From: Kineothrix sp. IPX-CK
GTDB lineage: Bacteria > Bacillota > Clostridia > Lachnospirales > Lachnospiraceae
Assembly (NCBI RefSeq): GCF_039134705.1
Contig: NZ_CP146256.1
Location: 4,340,001-4,404,000, forward strand
Direction: 5' to 3'
Length of the DNA stretch: 64,000 bases
Shown here: positions 45,072 to 53,608 of the stretch, piece by piece
Numbering within the stretch: the first letter of the stretch is position 1
Layout: each line of letters starts with the position of its first letter
The notes under the pieces: model-generated
Databases searched by the model: none
What the model was told of the DNA's origin: nothing
What the model saw: only the letters and a program-made list of their open reading frames with translations
Made by a program: the position numbers and the translations under genes

Positions 45072-46682
45072 TTACGAATATATTTTTCTATACTCATTGG
45101 GCTTTAGATTCGTATACTTGGCAAAGCCTTTCGTAAAATGCTTATTGTCGCTGTAGCCCACTTCGGTGCATATAACGGCGACGCTGAGATTGGTGTCCTT
45201 CAAAAGCTCTTTTGCCTTTTCCATTCTTATCTCCGTCAAATATTCAGAGAAGGTCTTACCCGTTTCCTTTTTGAACAGTGAGCTGAAATAGGTTGCATTA
45301 AATCCGACAAAATCACTAACAATTTCCAAAGATACCGCTTCTTTAAAATGCTCCTTCATATATTGCTTCGCATCCCGGATAGGCTTATTGTCTTCCTGTT
45401 GCTTCTCTGCCACTGCTTTTCGAAAAGACATTACTATAACCCGGGTCAAGTAAGAAAAAACCTCCTCCGCAGTTCCTATGTTCTCGATATCCGTTCCGAA
45501 TTTTTCAAAGAAACTTTCTGCTTCCTTTACTGCGAACTTGTTCTGCCTCATGGTAAACAAATATAGGTTCATCGCTTCCTTCGACATTTGAATGATTTCG
45601 TGTCCCGTAACGTTCTCTTTATTTTTTAAGGAAGTCTGCAAATAACGGAGTGCATTTACAAGGGATGCCTCACTTAGCTTTTCCAGAGAATCCGTCATCT
45701 GTTTATTAAAGTCATAAAAGAGCTTGCTGTCAGCCACTTCATTCAAGGATATGTTTTCTCCCTCGATCACTTTATTTATACCGAGGATAAGCCGCTGTTC
45801 GATTGCCCATGACGCCGTCTTTAGAGAAACGATGAAGCCGGCTATATCCTTTTCAACAATTCCCGCCCCCAGCGTAATCCTAAGGTTCTCCAAAATATCT
45901 TTTTGCAAAAGCAGCTCGTCTAAAATCGATTTCAGTGTTTTACGGATGGAGCGCTTGCTTTCATTGCTGAAGTTGAGGACCGCATAGCACATATTCCCGT
46001 CAAATACACATTCCTTTTCATAGCATTCGCCAGCAAGGCGCTTGTTTACCGATTGCAGTACTTTATCCTGAATATAGGTGATATTGCTTTGAAAGGAGCT
46101 GTCAATTCCGTCTATTTTTATTAAGATGACTTGAAAACAGCCTTGTTTAAATTTATAATGATATTCTTCATTAATAACCTCAATGGTTATCTCTTCTTTC
46201 CTTTTTTCTTTTCGGAATAAAACTTCTGTAAAAAAAGCGGACCTGAGCTTGTCCACACTGTTCTTTACCGTTATGCGGTTCTGCTCTTCGGTGGAAAGCC
46301 TCTCCTTCTTCTCCAAATATTCCGTCCTTATTCTCGTAAGCGTATCCGTAAGCTCCGTCTTCTTAATCGGCTTGAGCAAATAGTCCTTCACACCGTAGCG
46401 TATGGCATTCTGGGCATATTCGAAGTGGCGGTATCCGCTGATAATAATAATATCCATATCCCCGCATATTTCTTTGGCCCTTCCGATCATCTCAAGGCCA
46501 TCGTAGCCCGGCATACGGATGTCCGTTATCACTATGTCCGGATGGTATTTCTGAATTGCTTCCAAGGCCTCTATCCCGTTATGTACAATAGCCTGTACCT
46601 GCATATCCAATTGATCCCAGTCCACTAGCTTATAAATTAACTGGCAGATTTTATCCTCGTCATCGGCAATAATAACCTTCAT
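45072..46682 (-). CDS. YesN-type AraC response regulator (intact)
   Basis: This 536-residue regulator has a receiver (MKVIIADDEDKICQLI, phospho-acceptor in IVITDIRMPG, YLLKPIKK), a long central linker and a C-terminal AraC pair (SLEIVSDFVGFNATYFSSLF, VAVICTEVGYSDNKHFTKGF). It is the intact counterpart of the amber-split YesN at 11.7-13.3 kb. It heads the operon YesN-YesM-degenerate ABC protein and should activate the RbsA/C/B-type transporter genes. Confidence 0.94.
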   Translation of the reverse strand: MKVIIADDEDKICQLIYKLVDWDQLDMQVQAIVHNGIEALEAIQKYHPDIVITDIRMPGYDGLEMIGRAKEICGDMDIIIISGYRHFEYAQNAIRYGVKDYLLKPIKKTELTDTLTRIRTEYLEKKERLSTEEQNRITVKNSVDKLRSAFFTEVLFRKEKRKEEITIEVINEEYHYKFKQGCFQVILIKIDGIDSSFQSNITYIQDKVLQSVNKRLAGECYEKECVFDGNMCYAVLNFSNESKRSIRKTLKSILDELLLQKDILENLRITLGAGIVEKDIAGFIVSLKTASWAIEQRLILGINKVIEGENISLNEVADSKLFYDFNKQMTDSLEKLSEASLVNALRYLQTSLKNKENVTGHEIIQMSKEAMNLYLFTMRQNKFAVKEAESFFEKFGTDIENIGTAEEVFSYLTRVIVMSFRKAVAEKQQEDNKPIRDAKQYMKEHFKEAVSLEIVSDFVGFNATYFSSLFKKETGKTFSEYLTEIRMEKAKELLKDTNLSVAVICTEVGYSDNKHFTKGFAKYTNLKPNEYRKIYS

Positions 46683-46832
46683 CTTAGAATTACCCTCCTT
46701 TAACAGTAAATATTTATTATTATAGCAGTTAAATTATTGGGTAACAACTTTTTATTTTATCGGTAATTTTCAATAATTCAGACAAAAGATATAAAAAAAT
46801 TATAAATTATTATAAACAAAGAATATGCCCCA

Positions 46833-46861
46833 TTGACAGCAGATTACATGCGAAGTAATAT
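46833..46861 (+). promoter_or_regulatory. Promoter of the marR-exporter operon
   Basis: TTGACA (46833-46838), 17 bases, TAATAT (46856-46861) is a near-consensus vegetative promoter 37 bases upstream of the marR-type start. Confidence 0.8.
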
Positions 46862-46868
46862 ATGTAAT
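46843..46868. promoter_or_regulatory. Candidate MarR operator
   Basis: ATTACAT-N12-ATGTAAT is a perfect inverted repeat that overlaps the spacer and -10 of the promoter, the expected place for autorepression. Confidence 0.6.
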
Positions 46869-46897
46869 GAACCTAACAGTAAGGAGGCTAACAAATT

Positions 46898-47335
46898 ATG
46901 ACGAACGATCAACCTCTGGCTTTTCGCATAAAATCCTTAAACAACCAAATCAGGAGGTATTTTGAGCGGACGGCCATTCTCGAGAACGATGCGAATCTGA
47001 CAGGAATGCAGTATGGTATTCTCGGCTTCCTGGCGGAGCAAAGCAGCAAGACGGACGTTTATCAGAAGGATATCGAAGCGGAATTCAATATCCGCCGGTC
47101 TACAGCCAGCGGTATGCTGAAGCTTTTGGAAAAAGAAGGCTTTATTATCCGGGAAAATGACTCCGGGGATACACGTCTGAAGAAAATTATCATGTCAGAC
47201 AGGGCGAAGGAGCTGAATAAAGTTGCCAAAGCCAATATGGAGAAACTCCAAGTGCTCTTAACGCGCGGTATCTCCGATAAAGAAATGGAGCAGTTCTATG
47301 CGACGCTCAAGAAAATATCGGATAACGCAATGTAA
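46898..47335 (+). CDS. MarR-family regulator
   Basis: The 145-residue winged-helix regulator has the MarR core (LTGMQYGILGFLAEQ, YQKDIEAEFNIRRSTASGMLK, EKEGFIIRENDSGDTRLKKI). It is encoded 56 bases upstream of a two-gene ABC exporter on the same strand and shares a promoter that contains an inverted repeat. Repression of the exporter, relieved by a toxic ligand, is the usual arrangement. The ATG follows AAGGAGG. Confidence 0.93.
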   Translation: MTNDQPLAFRIKSLNNQIRRYFERTAILENDANLTGMQYGILGFLAEQSSKTDVYQKDIEAEFNIRRSTASGMLKLLEKEGFIIRENDSGDTRLKKIIMSDRAKELNKVAKANMEKLQVLLTRGISDKEMEQFYATLKKISDNAM

Positions 47336-47391
47336 TATGTAATATTCAGTTGATATTGTATGAGTAAATATGAGAAAGGCATAGGTATTTT

Positions 47392-49131
47392 ATGATAAAG
47401 AAATGGATCAAATGTATCGGGCAGTATAAAAGGGATACTATTCTCACCCCGCTCTTCGTGGCATTAGAGGTGGTAATGGACATTATCATTCCACTGCTCA
47501 TGGCAAATATTATCGACAACGGAATTACCGGAGGCAATATGAATACGATTGCTAAGACCGGTCTGATACTCGTGCTGATGTGCATTGTCTCACTCTGCTG
47601 CGGATTCTTATCCGGGCATTTCGCAGCCAATGCTTCGGCGGGCTTTGCAAAGAACCTGAGGAAGGATATGTATCACAAGATTCAGGATTTTTCCTTCACC
47701 AATATCGATAAGTTCTCTACCAGCGGGCTGGTTACGAGACTTACTACGGATGTAACTAACGTGCAGAACGCATTTCAGATGATTATCCGCATCTGCGCCA
47801 GAGCTCCGCTCATGATCATCTTTTCGGTAGTCATGGTCTTTTCTATCAATACGAAGCTGGCGCTCATCTTCGTCGGCATCATTCCTTTGCTGGTTATCGG
47901 ATTAGCCATTATCATGCTCAAGGCTATGCCTATATTTGCAAGGGTCTTCAAATTATATGATAAGTTGAACGGCATAGTCCAGGAAAATCTGAGAGGTATT
48001 CGAGTCGTAAAAAGTTATGTGCGGGAGGAGCGGGAAACAGAAAAATTTGAACACACTTCCGGAGAAATTTATGAAAACTTTGTCAAGGCGGAAAAAATTC
48101 TCGCCTTCAACAGCCCGCTCATGCAATTTTGCATGTATGCCTGCACGCTGCTTCTTTGCTTTCTGGGGGCACAAATGATAGTGAGCGGCGAATTCACTAC
48201 CGGGCAGCTCATGAGCCTCCTGACCTATGCGGTTCAGATTCTCATGAGTCTGATGATTCTGTCCATGGTATTCGTGATGGTCACTATGTCCAAAGCCTCT
48301 GCCAAGAGGATATCGGAGGTCCTAAGTGAAACTGCGGACATGCAAAACGGGGGAAATGACTTGACCGAAATAGCGGACGGCTCAATTTCTTTCGACAATG
48401 TAAGCTTCAGCTACCGGGGACGTGAAGGAAAACTTTGCCTTCGCAATGTGAGCATCGATATTGAGAGCGGCCAGACTATTGGTATCATCGGCGGTACAGG
48501 GAGCGGCAAGTCTACCTTGACACAGCTCATACCGAGGCTCTATGACGTCACGGAGGGCAGTCTGAAAGTGGGCGGCACAGACGTTCGTGAATATGACATC
48601 CGCACTCTTCGGGAAGAGGTAGCGATGGTATTGCAGAAAAACGTATTGTTCTCCGGCACTATCAAAGACAATCTGCGATGGGGCAAAAAGGACGCTACGG
48701 ATGATGAGATGGAGCGGGTTTGTAAATTGGCTCAGGCCGATGAATTCATCCGGACCTTCCAGGACGGCTACAACACCTGGATCGAGCAGGGCGGCAGTAA
48801 TGTATCCGGAGGGCAGAAGCAGCGCCTTTGTATAGCGAGGGCTTTACTTAAAAAACCTAAAATTCTTATTTTAGACGATTCCACAAGCGCCGTAGATACA
48901 AAGACGGATGCGCTTATCCGCAAGGCCTTTTCGGAGGAAATCCCCGATACCACCAAGATTATCGTCGCACAGCGGATCTCTTCTGTTCAGGATGCGGATA
49001 AGATTATTGTCATGGAGGAGGGCCGTATCAGCGCAGCAGGCACTCACGAGGAACTTCTGGAAACCAGTACAATATACAGAGAAGTATACGAATCACAGCA
49101 GAAAGGAGGAAAAGACAATGGAGCGGCCTAA
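47392..49131 (+). CDS. Heterodimeric ABC exporter, degenerate-site subunit
   Basis: The 579-residue half-transporter has six membrane helices (residues about 15-300) and one ATPase domain with Walker A GGTGSGKS (367-374), signature VSGGQKQR and Walker B ILILDDSTSAVD. The residue after Walker B is Asp496, where active ABC proteins have Glu, so this subunit carries the non-hydrolysing site seen in BmrC, LmrC and TM287. It pairs with the next gene, which has a canonical Glu. Substrates are probably drugs or other hydrophobic compounds. Confidence 0.93.
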   Translation: MIKKWIKCIGQYKRDTILTPLFVALEVVMDIIIPLLMANIIDNGITGGNMNTIAKTGLILVLMCIVSLCCGFLSGHFAANASAGFAKNLRKDMYHKIQDFSFTNIDKFSTSGLVTRLTTDVTNVQNAFQMIIRICARAPLMIIFSVVMVFSINTKLALIFVGIIPLLVIGLAIIMLKAMPIFARVFKLYDKLNGIVQENLRGIRVVKSYVREERETEKFEHTSGEIYENFVKAEKILAFNSPLMQFCMYACTLLLCFLGAQMIVSGEFTTGQLMSLLTYAVQILMSLMILSMVFVMVTMSKASAKRISEVLSETADMQNGGNDLTEIADGSISFDNVSFSYRGREGKLCLRNVSIDIESGQTIGIIGGTGSGKSTLTQLIPRLYDVTEGSLKVGGTDVREYDIRTLREEVAMVLQKNVLFSGTIKDNLRWGKKDATDDEMERVCKLAQADEFIRTFQDGYNTWIEQGGSNVSGGQKQRLCIARALLKKPKILILDDSTSAVDTKTDALIRKAFSEEIPDTTKIIVAQRISSVQDADKIIVMEEGRISAAGTHEELLETSTIYREVYESQQKGGKDNGAA

Positions 49132-51022
49132 TGAAAAATCTCAATTTAATAAAGGTACGGTATCACGGCTTTTGCGATACGTCACAAGTACTTATAAGCT
49201 GCGCTTTTCCATCGTATTGCTATTTATTCTGATCAGTGCGGCAGCAGGTGTGGCGGGATCCCTTTTTCTTCAGATTTTAATCGACGATTATATCGCACCT
49301 TTGATGGGCGTAGAAAATCCCGTCTTTACGAGCTTGATATACGCAATAGGAATGATGGGTATCATCTACCTTTCCGGCGTTATTTCCACCTATGTATACA
49401 ACAGGCAGATGGTAGTCATCGGACAGGGCGTTCAGAAGCGCATCCGTGATGAGATGTTCACAGGGATGCAGAAGCTTCCCATCCGTTATTTCGACACGAA
49501 CAGCTATGGAGATATCATGAGCCGCTATACCAACGATATCGATACGCTTCGGCAGATGATTTCCCAGAGTATTCCCGCATTGTTCTCTTCCCTTTTGACC
49601 ATAGTGCTGGTGTTCTGCGCCATGGTTTACACAAGCATTCCTCTTACAATACTCGTTCTTCTCATGGTATTTCTCATGCTTAAAGTAACCGGGATGATAG
49701 CGGGAAAAAGCGGCGCATACTTCGTGAAACAGCAAAAGGATATAGGGAGCGTGAACGGTTATATCGAGGAAATGATAAACGGCCAGAAAATCGTCAAGGC
49801 GTTCTGCTATGAGGAAGAAAGCAAGCGGGGCTTCGATGAGAAAAATGAGCAGCTTTTTGATAGCGGAAAAAATGCAAATAAATATGCCAACGTCATGATG
49901 CCGGTCATGGGTAATCTATCTAATCTCGCCTATGTCATCGTAGCTATCGCAGGCGGCGCACTGGCCATTTCCGGCATAGGCGGCCTTACATTGGGTGCTA
50001 TCGCCAGCTTCTTACAGCTAACCAAGTCCTTCAGCCAACCCATCGGTCAAATATCCCAGCAGATTAATTCTGTGGTGGCGGCTCTCGCCGGAGCAGAGCG
50101 TATCTTTGCCCTGATGGATGAACAACCGGAACAGGATAAAGGCTATGTAACTCTTGTTAACGCTGTCTATGATGAACATGACGAGCTGAGGGAAACCACA
50201 GCGCGCACCGGCATATGGGCGTGGAAACATCCCCACGGCGACGGCAAGCTGACCTTTACCGAAGTAAAGGGAGATATTGTTTTTGACGATGTGGATTTCA
50301 GCTATGACGGAGAAAAAACCGTGCTTCATAACGTTTCGCTTTTTGCTAAGCCGGGTCAGAAAATCGCCTTCGTGGGTGCGACCGGCGCCGGCAAGACGAC
50401 GATCAGCAATCTATTGAACCGCTTTTATGACATTGCGGATGGAAAAATCCGGTACGACGGCATCAATATCAATAAGATCAAAAAGAGTGATTTACGCCGC
50501 TCTCTTGGAATCGTTCTCCAGGATACGCACTTATTCACCGATACTGTAATGAACAACATCCGTTACGGCAAGCTGGATGCAACCGACGAAGAGGTCGTTG
50601 CGGCGGCAAAGCTGGCAGGTGCGGACGGATTCATCACCAGACTGCCTGACGGATATGATACTGTACTTTCCGGTGACGGCTCCGGCTTATCTCAAGGTCA
50701 GAGGCAGCTTCTTTCTATTGCCCGGGCAGCGGTCGCCGATCCTCCGGTGATGATTTTGGACGAAGCTACCTCCAGTATCGATACGCGAACCGAGAAACTG
50801 GTGCAAAAAGGCATGGATGCCCTTATGGACGGACGTACTGTGCTGGTCATCGCCCATCGCCTGTCTACCATACAAAATTCTGAGGCGATTATGGTGCTCG
50901 ATAACGGCCGCATTATTGAACGCGGCAGTCATGATGATCTAATTGAGCAAAAGGGCCGGTATTATCAGCTTTATACCGGAGCCTTTGAATCCGCAGACGA
51001 ATATGCCGAGACTTCGGCATAG
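49118..51022 (+). CDS. Heterodimeric ABC exporter, catalytic subunit
   Basis: The 634-residue half-transporter has six membrane helices and an ATPase domain with GATGAGKTT, LSQGQRQLLSIARA and MILDEATSSID, including the catalytic Glu. Between the two domains is an insertion of about 40 residues (VYDEHDELRETTARTGIWAW), common in BmrD/LmrD-type partners. ATG 49118 follows AAAGGAGG and overlaps the first subunit's end by 14 bases; a longer in-frame extension back to 48908 merely overlaps the first gene. The pair assembles in the cytoplasmic membrane. Confidence 0.93.
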   Translation: MERPNEKSQFNKGTVSRLLRYVTSTYKLRFSIVLLFILISAAAGVAGSLFLQILIDDYIAPLMGVENPVFTSLIYAIGMMGIIYLSGVISTYVYNRQMVVIGQGVQKRIRDEMFTGMQKLPIRYFDTNSYGDIMSRYTNDIDTLRQMISQSIPALFSSLLTIVLVFCAMVYTSIPLTILVLLMVFLMLKVTGMIAGKSGAYFVKQQKDIGSVNGYIEEMINGQKIVKAFCYEEESKRGFDEKNEQLFDSGKNANKYANVMMPVMGNLSNLAYVIVAIAGGALAISGIGGLTLGAIASFLQLTKSFSQPIGQISQQINSVVAALAGAERIFALMDEQPEQDKGYVTLVNAVYDEHDELRETTARTGIWAWKHPHGDGKLTFTEVKGDIVFDDVDFSYDGEKTVLHNVSLFAKPGQKIAFVGATGAGKTTISNLLNRFYDIADGKIRYDGININKIKKSDLRRSLGIVLQDTHLFTDTVMNNIRYGKLDATDEEVVAAAKLAGADGFITRLPDGYDTVLSGDGSGLSQGQRQLLSIARAAVADPPVMILDEATSSIDTRTEKLVQKGMDALMDGRTVLVIAHRLSTIQNSEAIMVLDNGRIIERGSHDDLIEQKGRYYQLYTGAFESADEYAETSA

Positions 51023-51066
51023 GCTGGAAGAACTTAAAATATCTAAAAATATTTTGCAAAAATATA

Positions 51067-51097
51067 TTGACTCTCACGTTACGTCATAGTGTAGATT
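51067..51097 (+). promoter_or_regulatory. MerR-type promoter with 19-bp spacer
   Basis: TTGACT (51067-51072), 19 bases containing the near-palindrome CTCACGTTACGTCATAG, then TAGATT (51092-51097). The long spacer with internal dyad is characteristic of promoters untwisted by MerR-family activators. Confidence 0.75.
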
Positions 51098-51131
51098 GTA
51101 GTTACGGCCGAGAAATGGAGGTGTTCCCGCA

Positions 51132-51878
51132 TTGAAATTAAAAATAAAAGAAATAGCAGACCTAACCGGGGTTACTGTGCGCACTCTTCACTATTATGAT
51201 GAAATAGGATTATTAAAGCCGGGCGTTGTGACCCAAGCAGGTTATCGCCTTTATAATGAAGAAAACCTCGAACTGCTGCAGCAAATATTGTTTTTCAGGG
51301 AGCTCGATTTTCCCTTAAATGAAATAAAGGAAATCGTGACCAGTCCCTTCTTCGATAAAACAAAAGCTTTGCAAAAGCATCGGGAGCTGCTTCTTAAAAA
51401 ACGGGAACGTCTGAACAATTTAATTAATTTGACAGAAAAAACGTTAAAAGGAGAGTCTAAAATGAGTTTTAAAGAATTTGATATGACAGAAATCGAAGAA
51501 TCGATGAAAGAATACGCAGAGGAAGTCAAGGAGCGCTGGGGCAGCACGCAGGCCTATGCGCAGAGCCAAAAACGCACAGCCTCTTACACTAAAGATCAAT
51601 GGGCACAGATCGACGCGGAGGTAAAGGAAATCTTCCGTACCTTCGCGGGCCTTAGCAGCCAGGGGCTTTCCCCCGACAGCTCACAGGCACAGGCTGCGGT
51701 AAAACGCTGGCAGGATTGTATTTCCAACCACTTTTACACGTGCAGCGATGAAATGCTCGCCTCCCTCGGCATGATGTATACCGGGGATGAACGATTCCGT
51801 AAAAATCTGGACGAATTCGGCGATGGTACCGCCCGGTTCATGTCGGAATCAATTGAAATCTACTGCGCAAGCCGGTAA
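51132..51878 (+). CDS. MerR-family regulator with TipAS-like drug-binding domain
   Basis: The 248-residue regulator has an N-terminal MerR helix-turn-helix (IKEIADLTGVTVRTLHYYDEIGLL) and a dimerising coiled coil. The C-terminal TipAS-like helical domain (about 130-248) contains SSQGLSPDSSQAQAAVKRW and CSDEMLASLGMMYTGDERF. TipA proteins bind thiopeptides or other drugs and activate their own promoter. It starts at TTG 51132 with GGAGG about 11 bases upstream. The exporter genes directly upstream on the same strand may be part of the same drug response, though it has its own promoter. Confidence 0.92.
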   Translation: MKLKIKEIADLTGVTVRTLHYYDEIGLLKPGVVTQAGYRLYNEENLELLQQILFFRELDFPLNEIKEIVTSPFFDKTKALQKHRELLLKKRERLNNLINLTEKTLKGESKMSFKEFDMTEIEESMKEYAEEVKERWGSTQAYAQSQKRTASYTKDQWAQIDAEVKEIFRTFAGLSSQGLSPDSSQAQAAVKRWQDCISNHFYTCSDEMLASLGMMYTGDERFRKNLDEFGDGTARFMSESIEIYCASR

Positions 51879-51918
51879 GCAAAAGCTACCGGCCTGTGGC
51901 CATTCCTCTATATAAAAC

Positions 51919-52287
51919 CTACTTGCAAATGGCATTCCACTCGCAATCACCGCAGACCTCTTCACGTTTACCGGCGTCCAGGATATTGCCATTCAAAAGC
52001 TTCTCGAACAGTCTCCATTCTATTTCCGTTCTCTGGTCCAAGCCGCATAAACGAAGCACTTCTTTATCATACCGCTGTACCTTTTCCTCACTTTCACACA
52101 GCCCGTTTTTATTATGCGGGCAAACACTGCATATTTCATCCGTCCGGCTATGGAGAAGGACTATGGGATTCTTACCGACCTCCGCTTTTATCTGCGTCAT
52201 ATGCTTTACGAATTCACTGCTGTAACCCTTTCCTCGAAAAAAAGAGAGGCACAGCCCATGATGCGGCCTTATTTCATATAATTTCAT
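51919..52287 (-). CDS. DUF1284-family cysteine-rich protein
   Basis: The 122-residue protein begins IRPHHGLCLSFFRGKGYS, the DUF1284 signature. It has further cysteines arranged as possible iron-sulfur ligands (EICSVCPHNKNGLC in the middle, CGDCEWNAIC at the end). It has no membrane segment. The function of this family is not established. It is a single gene between the MerR and bioY genes. Confidence 0.87.
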   Translation of the reverse strand: MKLYEIRPHHGLCLSFFRGKGYSSEFVKHMTQIKAEVGKNPIVLLHSRTDEICSVCPHNKNGLCESEEKVQRYDKEVLRLCGLDQRTEIEWRLFEKLLNGNILDAGKREEVCGDCEWNAICK

Positions 52288-52362
52288 AATGTATTTATTC
52301 CCTTGTCCTAGGATGTGTCTGAAAACTGCTTGTACCGAGCGAGATGCTTCACTTATCTAATC

Positions 52363-52920
52363 TTATAAAGTTCCAATTACTTTATTTAAACGCCTGCTAA
52401 GGATAAACGCCAGTGCCATCTTCAAAATATCAGGAATAATAAATGGAATTACGCACCAGCCAAGAACTGTTCCGAGTCCGATCGCTCCCGTATTCTTAAG
52501 ATACAGCATCATGAACCACAATGTTCCAAAAGCATAGCAGACCACCAGCCCCAACGCCATAGAAACTATCATTACCCAATTCTTTCTGCCAAACAGCTTC
52601 TCTGCACCCCACATAATGAGCGCAATAAACAAGAAACCAATAATATATCCTCCCGTATTGTTCAGCAGAACCCCTATACCTCCCGTAAATCCTGACCATA
52701 CCGGCACTCCGATCGCTCCCAGCAGAATATAAATTAAAACCGCAACCGTTCCTCTCTTACCTCCTAACACACCTACCGCCAAGAAGACTCCAAAGGTCTG
52801 CAAGGTAAACGGCACCATCGTCGGAATCGCTATCCAGGAACAAATTGCTATTAAAACTGCAAAAATTGCTATGTATACCATATCATACGTCTTACTTTTT
52901 CTCATCTTCACTGTGTCCAT
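52363..52920 (-). CDS. bioY: Biotin transporter S component BioY
   Basis: The 185-residue membrane protein has six predicted helices and the BioY motifs IPTMVPFTLQTFGVFLA, GKRGTVAVLIYILLGAIGVPV and FTGGIGVLLNNTGGYIIGF. BioY binds biotin and works with the ECF energy-coupling module, which is encoded elsewhere. The start is either ATG 52920 or ATG 52932. A BirA-type operator overlaps its promoter, which strongly supports the biotin assignment. Confidence 0.95.
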   Translation of the reverse strand: MDTVKMRKSKTYDMVYIAIFAVLIAICSWIAIPTMVPFTLQTFGVFLAVGVLGGKRGTVAVLIYILLGAIGVPVWSGFTGGIGVLLNNTGGYIIGFLFIALIMWGAEKLFGRKNWVMIVSMALGLVVCYAFGTLWFMMLYLKNTGAIGLGTVLGWCVIPFIIPDILKMALAFILSRRLNKVIGTL

Positions 52921-53034
52921 ATTAATAACCATACCTTTCTCATAGCCTGAAAAATTTGTTTTCCACACTATCCTCCGTCTCAATTTAAAGATTTTTACGT
53001 TGTAATTATTATTATTTTTCTTGAGCTCGGAGAA

Positions 53035-53063
53035 AGTATATCATTTAAAAACGCCATTGTCAA
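53035..53063 (-). promoter_or_regulatory. bioY promoter
   Basis: On the minus strand TTGACA (53058-53063), 17 bases, TATACT (53035-53040). The -35 lies inside one arm of the BirA operator. Confidence 0.8.
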
Positions 53064-53090
53064 CCTTTTTAAAATATAGGTTTACAATGG
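53054..53090. promoter_or_regulatory. BirA (biotin repressor) operator
   Basis: CCATTGTCAACC (53054-53065) and GGTTTACAATGG (53079-53090) form an inverted repeat over a 13-base spacer, matching the TTGTnAACC...GGTTnACAA BirA pattern. It covers the bioY -35 element. Confidence 0.85.
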
Positions 53091-53226
53091 CATTTATATC
53101 TTCACAATACTTTAACCTTGCACTAGTCTGCTGTATGTCAAATGGAATTACAAATTCCGGACTATGAGCCTTTCTCGACTGCGCCGGTAACCTTATATTT
53201 ATCGAGATTTCCTTCATAAAAGGGTC
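53091..53226. other. Intergenic stretch without features
   Basis: Between the BirA operator and the terminator hairpin I see no gene, RNA or repeat. Confidence 0.5.
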
Positions 53227-53259
53227 GGGCTTGTTTACTCATATTTGGTAAACAAGCCC
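53227..53259 (-). terminator. Terminator after the small HPr-like gene
   Basis: GGGCTTGTTTAC and GTAAACAAGCCC form a perfect 12-bp stem. TTTATTTA follows on the plus strand and GACCCTTTT on the minus strand, so it can act in both directions; the only gene pointing into it is on the minus strand. Confidence 0.75.
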
Positions 53260-53283
53260 TTTATTTATGATGAAATATATACA

Positions 53284-53517
53284 TCAGCTAATTAAACAAT
53301 TGACTATTCTCAAATAGTCCTTGGAATCCGGTATGGAAAGAGTAAGATTCAAGCTGTTGTGATTCTCTCTGAAGCTTTCCTTTAACGTAGATTGTACGCC
53401 CCATTCCTTATTAATATTTCTCTTATATCCATTTTCCTGAATCATATTAACCGTACCGCTGCATTCATTAACAGCTTTCAAAAAAGCTGACATATCTAAA
53501 ATATTAAATCTGAACAT
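53284..53517 (-). CDS. Small protein with weak HPr-like character
   Basis: The 77-residue product starts at ATG 53517, 6 bases after AAGGAGG; an ATG at 53523 abuts the ribosome site and is too close. The pattern (FNILDMSAFLKAVNECSGTV, two short strands, a late helix ending LRIVNCLIS) resembles the divergent HPr-like proteins of Clostridia, but the active-site His motif of HPr is absent. It has good translation signals and its own terminator, so it is probably real. The function is unknown. Confidence 0.65.
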   Translation of the reverse strand: MFRFNILDMSAFLKAVNECSGTVNMIQENGYKRNINKEWGVQSTLKESFRENHNSLNLTLSIPDSKDYLRIVNCLIS

Positions 53518-53608
53518 CTGCATCCTCCTTCAACCTATTTCTCAGGTTCTATAAGGTTGGCTCGTTACGATATTAATATAACGCAGATACTCTCAAAAAA
53601 ATATACCT

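Noticed and set aside
48908..49117. N-terminal extension of the second ABC exporter subunit
   Set aside because: It is the out-of-frame overlap with the end of the first subunit; the strong AAAGGAGG before ATG 49118 sets the start.
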